Of a stretch of 5,515 nt of DNA, positions 1-5,515 are shown one piece after another (within the stretch, counting starts at the first letter, position 1; each line of letters starts with the position of its first letter). The translations under genes and the position numbers were made by a program. The stretch is from assembly GCA_020718785.1 (NCBI GenBank), contig DYRK01000407.1:1-5515 (forward strand), given 5' to 3'. The DNA comes from Desulfatirhabdium butyrativorans. GTDB taxonomy: Bacteria; Desulfobacterota; Desulfobacteria; Desulfobacterales; DYRK01. The notes below the pieces were generated by a model. That model worked only from the letters and a program-made list of their open reading frames with translations, searched no databases and was not told where the DNA came from.

Positions 1-566
1 GTATATGCAATTTTCTCGCTTTGTTTATTATATGCCCTCTGAACGGCAAACTCAATGCTGCTGTCAAATAATTCCTGCACTATCCCGAACATTGCCATCA
101 GCCGTTTTTCCGAAACCCTGTTATTTTCAAGTGTTCCATCATCCAGAATATGAAAAATTTCAGCATCGGACCGAAGATACCGGCTGATTAGAATCATTCT
201 GTGACACATCAGCGGGTCTTTTTCCGCACACATCAGGGCAATACTGTATGACTTCATCCCTTCTTTTATACGCATCAGTCCCTGACGGAACAGTTCTGTT
301 TCGGCAAGCAGGCGATACTGCACTTTGCCGTCTTTATAATGTGCAGGATTATCGCTGCGGGGTCCCAGTTCTTTTCCGAAAAAGATATATGCAATTTCGG
401 ATTTTTTCAGTTCATACCTCAGATTTTCCTTATTGAACTGCGGATTGAATTTGCTGTAAGGCTGAGAACGGACATCGCAGACCGCTGTGATTTTGTGCAT
501 CGTAAGCAGACTGACAAATTGTTCTGCAGTGTGAGTCGAATGACCGACAGTATGGATTTTATTCAT
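1..566 (-). CDS. DUF488 family protein, 3' end beyond the window
   Basis: The frame is open for 188 codons from the ATG at 566-564 to the window edge with no stop. Family signatures are clear: N-terminal TVGHSTH (residues 6-12), then CDVRSQPYSKFNPQFN (30-45), FFGKELGPR (62-70) and the hallmark LMCAEKDPLMCHR (111-123), whose Cys113, Glu115, Cys121, His122 and Arg123 look like an active or ligand site. It closes with HILDDGTLENN, a leucine-rich helix and AYNKQSEKIAY. Family members (Pfam DUF488) are usually about 180-200 residues and often end near such a KIAY motif, so only a few residues are probably missing. The start is fixed by the ATGA overlap with the recQ stop (566-563) and an AGGTG 4 nt upstream, which points to translational coupling. 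DUF488 proteins have no firmly established reaction; a small cytosolic enzyme acting with nucleic-acid proteins is inference. Confidence in the family is high, in any function low. Confidence 0.93.
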   Translation of the reverse strand, partial: MNKIHTVGHSTHTAEQFVSLLTMHKITAVCDVRSQPYSKFNPQFNKENLRYELKKSEIAYIFFGKELGPRSDNPAHYKDGKVQYRLLAETELFRQGLMRIKEGMKSYSIALMCAEKDPLMCHRMILISRYLRSDAEIFHILDDGTLENNRVSEKRLMAMFGIVQELFDSSIEFAVQRAYNKQSEKIAY

Positions 567-3427
567 AATTCACCTGATAATTCAAGACCGGCTATTCCCG
601 CAATCAGCTTATAACGATTACCGTTGTAAGGCTCGCCGATGCTGACGGTGAGATATAAGGGTTTCACACTGGCCGGATATTGTCCGGAAGATTTTGCAAG
701 ATATTGATTTTCAATGCAGGGATCGGTAATTGCCAGATTATAAGGCATTCCCTTGAAATCGAATTGACCCCGAACCTTTTTGATGCCGGATTCTTCCTGA
801 ATAATCACCATAAAATTTTCCGGCTCAATCAGCAATAAAGAAGATGAAAGACTTTCAGCGAGTTCCTGCGGGATTTTGTCGTTAATGCCATAATTTCCAT
901 CATAGCCGTTTATCCACAGCGTATCAGGATTATCGCAGAGTTTCCGCAGAGCTGGAAGCGTAAATTCACCTTTCCGTATCCATTTCTTTTTACAGATCAG
1001 CCAGTTTTCAATCTGACAGGAATGCGGAACATGTTTTTCAAGGGGAATTTCGATAATATCCAAAAGTTTAGGGGTATTCCCGTCTTGAAACATCATTTCT
1101 CTGCTCAACATCTCCCCGGTTTCCCGTGTGCTGACCGGTCTTATCCATTGAGCGACACGGTTTTCAGTCAATTCTTTTCCGGCAACACAATATCCTGAAT
1201 ACTTTCGGGAATTGGCAAGACAGACAATCTGCTTTCGGAAATAATCCGCTTCGTTTTCCGTCGCTGATCCGGCGACAATACATCGGATAATTCCGTAATT
1301 ATATTTTCCCTCGAATTTTTCAAAAACCGGTTTCAGTCTGCCCTGCTGATCTTCAGGCAGCGACTGATATGCGTCTTTGATTTCAAGGATTTCTTCTTCA
1401 TCTAATCTGACCGCATCTTTCAGCGACAGTTGTCCTTCGCGTATAATCTCAGACAGATGCCCGTAAACAGTGCCGACTGCCAGATGGCGAAATTCGGCAA
1501 TCTCTTCGGGAGATTTTCCTGTTTTGAAAAGACTCAGAGTTTCCAGCACGGTCGGAGAAAGCCAGTCCGATTTCGTATCCTGAACCGGCTTTTCAGACGG
1601 AATTTTACGGATGCCGTGTTTTTCAACATGATCCTGAATAATTTTGACAATCTGTTCTCCGTAACGCTCGGATTTCTTTTGTCCGATTCCGTAAATCTCC
1701 TTCATTTCTTCAAGTGTCTGAGGCTGAATCTGCACCAGTTCTCTCAATGTCGAATCATGAAAAATCACATAAGGCGGAACATTTTCTCCCTGAGCGATTT
1801 CCGAACGGAGAGATCGCAGCTTTTCCCAAAGTTCTGAATATGAGGGATCCGAAAATTCATTTTCGGAGCGGCTGTAAGGCTTTGATTTCCGATCTTTTCT
1901 GCTGCGGACAGGGTCTTTGCGGAAAAAGATTTTCTGCTCCCCTTTGAGAACAGACCGGCTTTCAGGGCTGAGGCGGAATCCGCCCTTGTCCTCTGCATCT
2001 GCTGTCAGAAATCCTGCGGCAGCCAGTTGTCGAAATACCGAGCGCCATTCTTTTTTGGAAAGTTCTGTTCCTATTCCGAAAGTAGAAATTTTGTCATGCC
2101 CGTATCGGATGATTCTCTCATTCGGGATTCCCAGCAGAACATCCATGAGATATTCCGCTCCGAACCTTTGTCCCGTGCGATAGACACAGGAAAGGGCTTT
2201 CTGGGCAGCAACAAGCCCTTCCCACGTTTCCACTTTCCCCAGACAGATATCGCAGTTTCCGCAAGGCCCGGCATAATCTTCTCCGAGATAATTCAGAAGG
2301 ATTTTCCGCCGGCACACGAGCGTTTCACAATAACTCAGCATTGCCTCGATTTTCTTCTGCCGGATATGTCTGAATGTCTCATCTCCTTCGGAACGTTCCA
2401 TCATCCGGCGATGTGCGACCACATCCGCAAGGCTGTAAATCATCCATGCCTCTGATTTTTTACCGTCCCGTCCTGCGCGCCCGGTTTCCTGATAATACGA
2501 TTCAATGGTTTTGGGCATTCCGAGATGTGCCACAAAGCGGACATCGGGTTTGTCAATCCCCATTCCGAAAGCAATTGTCGCCACGATGATAACGCCGTCT
2601 TCTCTCAAAAACCGGCGTTGGTGAGTTAGTCTCGATTCTGAAGTCATTCCGGCATGATAGGGAAGTGCCGTATATCCGATTCCGGAAAGCCCGGCAGCAG
2701 TCGAATCGGTCTCTTTACGGCTCAGGCAGTAAACAATTCCCGATTCTCCGGAATGTTCTGATAGAAATTCAAGCAGTTGCTGCTTTCGGTTTTGTCGCAC
2801 TTCTACCCGATAGGCAATATTGGGACGGTCGAAACCGGAGATAAACTGTCCGGCATGTGTCAGGTTCAGTTTTTCGAGAATCTCTTTTCGGGTAACGGGA
2901 TCGGCAGTAGCCGTGAGAGCAATCCGGGGAATACCGGGGAACTGCCTGAGAACAGAGGCAATCTGCAAATATTCGGGACGGAAATCATGCCCCCACTGAG
3001 ATATGCAGTGAGCCTCGTCAATGGCAAACAATGCGATCCGGCTCTGACTGAGCAGCCGTTGAAAACCGCTTGTCGCAAGCCGTTCCGGAGCCGCATACAG
3101 GAGATCGCTTTCACCGGCAATTATCCGCTGTTCGACTGCTGCCGACCTCTGAGCAGACAAAGTGGAATTGAGAAAATCCGCCCGGATCCCGATCTGACGC
3201 AGGGCATCCACCTGATCCTGCATCAGAGCAATCAGCGGCGAAATCACAATCCCCACGCCCTGACGCAGTATTGCCGGAATCTGGTAGCATAAGGATTTGC
3301 CGGAACCGGTAGGCATCAGCACAAACGCGTCATGCCCCTGAATCAGGCTGCGGATAATCTCTTCCTGAAATTCCCGGAACTGCTCGTATCCGAAATAATT
3401 ACGGAGAATGGTTTTGGCGTCAGACAT
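563..3427 (-). CDS. recQ: RecQ-type ATP-dependent DNA helicase fused to a C-terminal dual-OB-type domain
   Basis: This is a 954-residue superfamily 2 helicase expected to unwind DNA 3'-5' in the cytoplasm. The core is complete: motif 0 around Phe17-Gln21, Walker A MPTGSGKS (38-45, Lys44), DEAH (137-140), the RecQ aromatic loop HCISQWGHDFRP (140-151), motif III ALTATA (170-175), motif V VATIAFGMGIDKPD (282-295) and motif VI YYQETGRAGRDG (311-322). Zinc ligands Cys372, 389, 392 and 395 keep the spacing of E. coli RecQ. A winged-helix RQC region follows (about 400-495), then a basic linker (505-520), HRDC (about 528-602) and an HTH_40-like region (about 622-720). E. coli RecQ ends near 610 residues. 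The extra part, 730-945, resembles the dual-OB (DuOB) domain: IVCLANSRKYSGYCVAG, WIRPVS, LLDIIEIPL, HSCQIENWL, and near the end LTVSIGEPYNGNRYKLIAGI. The start is supported by AAGGGA 9 nt upstream. The gene follows the HNH-like frame by 3 nt and overlaps the DUF488 start by 4 nt. The RecQ call is near certain; the DuOB name is from remembered family patterns. Confidence 0.97.
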   Translation of the reverse strand: MSDAKTILRNYFGYEQFREFQEEIIRSLIQGHDAFVLMPTGSGKSLCYQIPAILRQGVGIVISPLIALMQDQVDALRQIGIRADFLNSTLSAQRSAAVEQRIIAGESDLLYAAPERLATSGFQRLLSQSRIALFAIDEAHCISQWGHDFRPEYLQIASVLRQFPGIPRIALTATADPVTRKEILEKLNLTHAGQFISGFDRPNIAYRVEVRQNRKQQLLEFLSEHSGESGIVYCLSRKETDSTAAGLSGIGYTALPYHAGMTSESRLTHQRRFLREDGVIIVATIAFGMGIDKPDVRFVAHLGMPKTIESYYQETGRAGRDGKKSEAWMIYSLADVVAHRRMMERSEGDETFRHIRQKKIEAMLSYCETLVCRRKILLNYLGEDYAGPCGNCDICLGKVETWEGLVAAQKALSCVYRTGQRFGAEYLMDVLLGIPNERIIRYGHDKISTFGIGTELSKKEWRSVFRQLAAAGFLTADAEDKGGFRLSPESRSVLKGEQKIFFRKDPVRSRKDRKSKPYSRSENEFSDPSYSELWEKLRSLRSEIAQGENVPPYVIFHDSTLRELVQIQPQTLEEMKEIYGIGQKKSERYGEQIVKIIQDHVEKHGIRKIPSEKPVQDTKSDWLSPTVLETLSLFKTGKSPEEIAEFRHLAVGTVYGHLSEIIREGQLSLKDAVRLDEEEILEIKDAYQSLPEDQQGRLKPVFEKFEGKYNYGIIRCIVAGSATENEADYFRKQIVCLANSRKYSGYCVAGKELTENRVAQWIRPVSTRETGEMLSREMMFQDGNTPKLLDIIEIPLEKHVPHSCQIENWLICKKKWIRKGEFTLPALRKLCDNPDTLWINGYDGNYGINDKIPQELAESLSSSLLLIEPENFMVIIQEESGIKKVRGQFDFKGMPYNLAITDPCIENQYLAKSSGQYPASVKPLYLTVSIGEPYNGNRYKLIAGIAGLELSGEL

Positions 3428-3430
3428 TGT

Positions 3431-3856
3431 TTAATTTCCCTTGTAGGGGCACGCCGGCGGCGTGCCCCTGCGTTCTGCCATTTTAAGCACTTCTTGAAGA
3501 GCTAATAAATGCTTCTCATTGAAAGTAATCTGACATTCCTCTCCGCAAAGTTTCATTGTAATCTTCAGATTGCCGTCACCGCCTTCGGATTTCGGTTTCA
3601 AGCTCTTAATCTGTTCAAAAATATTGTCAGCTTCAACCGATCCGTGCTGCCATTTTGCAAAGTGATCCGCACACAGACAAAGCGCATTTGCATAATTGTC
3701 ATTTTGCCGGGCAATTTTTCTTTTTACGATATAATTTTCCATAAAAAATGGGCGTCCGTTTCTTTCCGGGAACGTCTCCCCACAGATTTGACATTTTCCG
3801 CCATACCATTCTTCCAAAGTGCTACGAACTTGCGGATCGGTCCCTTCCAAAAGCAT
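3431..3856 (-). CDS. HNH/zinc-finger-like tail, surviving open frame of the broken gene
   Basis: This 141-codon frame is the intact last piece of the decayed gene. It has CQIC (Cys22, Cys25), then LCLCADHFAKWQHG (59-72) with Cys60, Cys62, His65 and His71, an arrangement typical of a ββα-metal or HNH-like zinc module. It continues with KLCGEECQITF and HLLALQEVL, which match the usual end of the large sacsin-like family. The ATG at 3856-3854 has no well-spaced Shine-Dalgarno (only GAGG touching it), and family-like sequence continues upstream in another frame, so this is unlikely to be a true start. The last residues, RRGTPPACPYKGN, are translated palindromic repeat (3445-3469 and flanks) and replace the native terminus. 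It might still be translated as a stand-alone small protein and couple to recQ 3 nt downstream, but remnant status is more likely. Confidence 0.5.
   Translation of the reverse strand: MLLEGTDPQVRSTLEEWYGGKCQICGETFPERNGRPFFMENYIVKRKIARQNDNYANALCLCADHFAKWQHGSVEADNIFEQIKSLKPKSEGGDGNLKITMKLCGEECQITFNEKHLLALQEVLKMAERRGTPPACPYKGN
3437..3442 (-). promoter_or_regulatory. Ribosome binding site of recQ
   Basis: On the minus strand AAGGGA lies 9 nt before the recQ ATG (3427-3425). It sits between the palindrome at 3445-3469 and the start codon, and overlaps the last codons of the preceding HNH-like frame, whose TAA (3433-3431) ends 3 nt before the ATG. This supports the chosen start and allows re-initiation. 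It is only a moderate match to the anti-SD sequence. Confidence 0.55.
3445..3469. repeat. GC-rich palindrome, copy A (GTAGGGGC family)
   Basis: A perfect 25-nt palindrome with 12-nt arms and one central base, preceded by ttgt. It shares tgtaggggca with the copy at 4992 and differs from it in the arms only by paired changes. It forms the last codons of the HNH-like frame and lies 17 nt before the recQ start. There is no adjacent T-tract, so it is not a canonical intrinsic terminator. Confidence 0.85.
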
Positions 3857-3865
3857 CCTCGCTGT

Positions 3866-4318
3866 AGTTTTCTTCTTTCTTCGGGATCAGGTTCTTCCGC
3901 TATTCTTCGTCCATGTTCTCCTGCTTCTTTTTCTCTTCTTCGAGCAGGATTCCGTGTAATTCCGTCGTCAGATTGTGGTCTATCTTTTAGTTTTGTCGCA
4001 CCGGGTCTGTTGAAAGCTTTTCCAAACTCGGATTGATAATCTAACGGAAAAAGTTCCGCCTTTGCTCTTTGAGCAGTGTTATCGGTACCCCTAGAATTTT
4101 TGGGCGAGGATGTCAGCGTAGAATTTGATTTGAGTAAGTCGGGCGTTAACCTTGATTTTATTGACAAAAAAATCTTTAAGATCGGGATAGATTTTTTCGA
4201 GATAGGTAAAGTTATCCAAAATATCGCTCCTATCCCGCCAAATAACATCATTAAAACAAACCCAACGATTAGTTAGAGGAACAAAGATGCAATTCCCTTT
4301 TTTTATTCGGTTGAGAAT
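3866..4318 (-). pseudogene. Middle fragments of the broken sacsin-like gene, in two frames
   Basis: Two coding-like fragments lie here in different frames and neither has its own start. The first (about 4318-4094, stop TAG 4093-4091) contains IFVPLTNRWVCFNDVIWRDR and YPDLKDFFVNKIKVNARL, a block that precedes the tail in the large sacsin-like family. The second (about 4080-3868) contains AELFPLDYQSEFGKAFNRPG and a charged stretch with ARRREKEAGEHGRRIAEEP, typical of the linker just before the HNH-like tail. Normally more sequence separates these blocks, so a deletion is likely at the junction (about 4091-4075). A longer reading through 4251-3724 in one frame exists, but its first part and last part are out-of-frame translations. 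Confidence 0.65.
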
Positions 4319-4695
4319 ATTCTCTCCAATGTGAATAGAATTGATACATCGCGCTTGTTAATGCCCTGTCGTTTTTCCGGGTTAATATTCGATGGCTTTT
4401 CAAAAGACTTGGTATATAACAAGAATTCATGTATAACCGGATTTTCTTGGTTTTTACTGATCAGAATTTCAACTAGCGGGAGCTTGGAATCATCTTTTAC
4501 GATATGAATCTCATATCCTGTTTCCATTCCGATCTTAATCTCCTTGAGTTTTGAAAGGAAAAGAATGGTTTCCGGCTCAATATCCTGTAGCATTTTTCCG
4601 GCAGTCCTGTACAAATAGTGATGAATTTTATTCAGTTTCTGACTGAAATTTATTCTGTTTCCGGCTGCTGCCGGTTCTGACAGATTGCAGAACAT
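4303..4695 (-). pseudogene. Upstream fragment of the broken sacsin-like gene
   Basis: This 130-codon frame runs from an internal ATG to TAA at 4305-4303; the frame itself is open back to 4803. It contains IEPETILFLSKLKEIKIGME, a block like one in the C-terminal half of the sacsin-like family, then a variable β-rich stretch and DVSILFTLERIF. Coding sense continues after the stop in a neighbouring frame (NRIKKGNCIFVPL), so the TAA results from a frameshift. No Shine-Dalgarno precedes the ATG, and in-frame codons upstream (FSLKTGEKHKKSVT) read naturally into it. An independent gene is therefore unlikely. Confidence 0.6.
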
Positions 4696-4991
4696 GGTAA
4701 CACTTTTTTTATGTTTCTCTCCGGTTTTAAGAGAAAAGTCCTTTTTCGGAAGTGATTTTCCGGTTTTCAGAAAACACTTCTCCTTTAAAAACGATATATA
4801 GCATTAAAAAATATCTCTGTTTTTTATCGGGAAAGGGAAGCGTTATAATTATGGATAAAATACCATATCGCTCCGATATAAATGTCCGGCTGCGGCAATC
4901 TGTTTTTCAAAAAAAACGGCTTCGCAAAAAAGAATAATATTATAAAAGGGTTGCTTATCACTACTTGTGCAGGACTCCCAAAAATTCAAAT

Positions 4992-5018
4992 GTAGGGGCA
5001 TGTCGGCGACATGCCCTT
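4992..5018 (+). repeat. GC-rich palindrome, copy B (GTAGGGGC family), left arm of a larger inverted repeat
   Basis: These 27 nt are the exact reverse complement of 5176-5202. The core gggcatgtcg/cgacatgccc is a 10-bp inverted repeat around one central G. It starts with the same tgtaggggca word as copy A (counting the t at 4991). No coding sequence overlaps it with any support. Confidence 0.9.
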
Positions 5019-5072
5019 CCCGCAGATCAATACACAAATTTAAACCAAACGATAGGGCGAACAAATCCCTTC

Positions 5073-5116
5073 TTACACACAATCCTTATCGTAGTATCTA
5101 CAAGGATTGTGTGTAA
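5073..5116. repeat. Long hairpin formed by an inverted 15-mer
   Basis: ttacacacaatcctt (5073-5087) pairs perfectly with aaggattgtgtgtaa (5102-5116). Inside, gtag (5091-5094) pairs with ctac (5098-5101) around the triloop tat, leaving only atc (5088-5090) bulged. The result is an almost fully paired 44-nt structure. No T-tract follows on either strand. Confidence 0.8.
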
Positions 5117-5148
5117 TCAAAGATTAGCCGGCGATATGGAAATCTCTG

Positions 5149-5164
5149 CTTACACACAATCCTT
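5149..5164 (+). repeat. Third copy of cttacacacaatcctt
   Basis: This is a 16-nt direct copy of 5072-5087, starting 77 nt further on. It is bracketed by tctgc (5145-5149) and gcaga (5165-5169), which are complementary. It could also pair with 5102-5116, as an alternative to the hairpin at 5073-5116. Confidence 0.8.
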
Positions 5165-5175
5165 GCAGATGGAAC

Positions 5176-5202
5176 AAGGGCATGTCGCCGACATGCCCCT
5201 AC
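5176..5202 (-). repeat. GC-rich palindrome, copy C (GTAGGGGC family), right arm of a larger inverted repeat
   Basis: This is an exact inverted copy of 4992-5018. It contains the TAG stop (5201-5199) of the dockerin-like gene and follows that gene's 3' end on the minus strand. It may act as an mRNA 3'-end stabiliser or a weak terminator, but no U-run follows. Confidence 0.9.
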
Positions 5203-5515
5203 TTCGAAAGCGTTTTCAAAATATAGATCGCTTCCGGCAACCCGATTTTTCCGTCGCAGTTTATATCGGAGATATTGGGTGTTATTTCCATGCCGGTTAT
5301 AGCTTTTAGTGTTACAATCGCATCGGCAAGTTTTACCGTCTGCCTCGGATATTTATTCGGATCAGAATCATCGCAATCTCCGGTGACAGCTTTCAATTCC
5401 GATTCCAATTTATAGCCTTCAGGTCTGGCACATGAAGTTTCATCTTTCGTGCTGTCCGAATATCCGTCATTGTCAGCGTCCTTATACCATATCTTCCGAT
5501 AGATATCCGAATCAG
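5199..5515 (-). CDS. C-terminal part of a probable secreted calcium-binding protein with dockerin-like end (5' beyond window)
   Basis: The frame is open from the window edge for 104 residues to TAG at 5201-5199. It shows two Asp-rich calcium loops of the thrombospondin type-3 kind, WYKDADNDGYSD (9-20) and GDCDDSDPNKYP (45-56), separated by a segment with CARPEGY. A dockerin-like end follows: TVKLADAIVTLKAITG (59-74), then DINCDGKIGLPEAIYILK (83-100), an EF-hand-type loop and helix. Only the second half has a full Asp/Asn loop, so cohesin binding is not implied. Such modules usually end large exported or surface proteins, and the missing N-terminus should carry the signal peptide. A TTG at 5408 could be read as a start, but the calcium repeats continue upstream of it. 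The stop lies inside the GTAGGGGC palindrome, so the native end may have been altered, although the domain looks complete. No link to the recQ block is evident beyond shared strand. Confidence 0.85.
   Translation of the reverse strand, partial: DSDIYRKIWYKDADNDGYSDSTKDETSCARPEGYKLESELKAVTGDCDDSDPNKYPRQTVKLADAIVTLKAITGMEITPNISDINCDGKIGLPEAIYILKTLSK

Larger units (their letters stand above)
3431..4803 (-). pseudogene. Broken C-terminal part of a large sacsin-like ATPase/HNH-tail protein
   Basis: Joined conceptually across frames, the stretch reads like the last third of the long family with an N-terminal sacsin/HSP90-type ATPase-like domain and a C-terminal Cys/His (HNH-like) module. In order it shows: PETILFLSKLKEI (piece 1, about 4803-4306); KKGNCIFVPLTNRWV, WRDRSDILDNFTYLEK and YPDLKDFFVNKI (piece 2, about 4318-4094, ended by TAG at 4093-4091); DYQSEFGKAFNRPG and NPARRREKEAGEHGRRI (piece 3, about 4080-3868); and DPQVRSTLEEWYGGKCQICGETF through ITFNEKHLLALQEVL (piece 4, about 3866-3434), quoted here in part. 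Breaks lie near 4304-4318 (shift, beside a T7 tract), about 4091-4075 (stop plus shift, probably with an internal deletion) and about 3872-3860 (shift near AAAA). The frame is closed upstream by TAA at 4806-4804 and the N-terminal bulk is absent. Three separate lesions argue for decay rather than one sequencing error. The family is recognised from memory of conserved blocks, not by search. Confidence 0.8.
4804..5198. other. Intergenic stretch without supported genes
   Basis: About 395 nt with stops in the neighbouring coding frames and no reading frame that has a ribosome site or family-like sequence. Short frames here translate the palindromes (for example GHVADMPL). The left part (4804-4960) is A/T-rich. 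It has TATAAT-like words on the minus strand at 4944-4939 and on the plus strand at 4844-4849, but no convincing -35 partner for either, so no promoter is called. The right part is the repeat block described separately. Confidence 0.6.
4992..5202. repeat. Composite inverted-repeat block, possible MITE-like element
   Basis: The two 27-nt palindromes face each other with 157 nt between them. The interior has no convincing gene and holds three copies of a 15-16-mer. The left flank (ttcaaat) and right flank (ttcgaaa) are only loosely similar, so no target duplication can be claimed. It may be two independent insertions of one repeat family or a single non-autonomous element. Confidence 0.5.

Noticed and set aside
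2777..3292. Plus-strand open frames opposite recQ (for example 171 codons at 2777-3292)
   Set aside because: They mirror the strongly supported RecQ core on the other strand and show no recognisable domain or ribosome site.
3445..3469. Intrinsic terminator at the palindrome
   Set aside because: The stem is strong but no T-run follows on either strand, and recQ begins 17 nt further on in the same direction.
3724..4251. A 175-codon minus-strand frame as a stand-alone gene
   Set aside because: Only its middle (about 4080-3868) reads like the sacsin-like family. Its ends are out-of-frame translations of the neighbouring fragments, so it is a mosaic caused by frameshifts.
4718..4777. Imperfect direct repeat around tccggtttt (two copies about 39 nt apart)
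   Set aside because: It is short and imperfect, and corresponds to the similar peptide words LKTGK and LKTGE in the remnant frame. It is too weak to call an element.
4303..4803. Programmed ribosomal frameshifting to join the pieces of the broken gene
   Set aside because: At least three separate disruptions, including a stop with a likely deletion, and no N-terminal part make recoding implausible. The T7 tract near 4300 explains only one shift.
4844..4944. TATAAT-like words as promoters
   Set aside because: Both lie in A/T-rich sequence and no acceptable -35 hexamer is found at 16-18 nt spacing.
4992..5202. CRISPR array
   Set aside because: The repeats are inverted, differ in spacing and number only two or three. 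There are no regular spacers or cas genes.

Overview
The window holds a leftward (minus-strand) gene block. It fits a Gram-negative environmental bacterium with a repeat-rich genome. The best guess is the Desulfobacterota / Desulfonema-like type: the dockerin-like end 'DGKIGLPEAIYIL', the DCDDSDP calcium loops and GTAGGGGC palindromes in gaps recall those genomes. That is recall rather than a search, so confidence is low.

Layout, read right to left in the direction of transcription. (1) 5515-5199: the C-terminal 104 residues of a probable exported protein with Asp-rich calcium-binding loops and a dockerin-like end. Its stop codon lies inside a GTAGGGGC palindrome. (2) About 5198-4804: a non-coding stretch bounded on both sides by perfect 27-nt inverted copies of that palindrome. 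It also carries three copies of a 15-16-mer (cttacacacaatcctt), two direct and one inverted, which make a 15-bp-stem hairpin. (3) 4803-3431: the broken C-terminal part of a large protein resembling the family with a sacsin/HSP90-like ATPase head and an HNH/zinc-type tail. At least three disruptions split it across frames, and the N-terminal bulk is absent. A third palindrome copy forms the end of its last reading frame. (4) 3427-563: a 954-residue RecQ helicase with a complete helicase core, zinc site, winged helix, HRDC and HTH_40-like domain, fused to a C-terminal dual-OB-type (DuOB) domain. (5) 566-1: a DUF488-family gene that overlaps the recQ stop by the ATGA tetranucleotide and runs off the window after 188 codons, probably within a few residues of its end.

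RecQ-DuOB and DUF488 look like one translationally coupled unit. A DNA-unwinding enzyme, a putative nucleic-acid-binding dual-OB module and a small DUF488 protein with conserved Cys/His/Asp residues would be expressed together. Beside the relic of a sacsin-like/HNH gene, a family often seen with helicases and nucleases, this suggests a repair or defence locus with one decayed member. The function is inferred, not shown.
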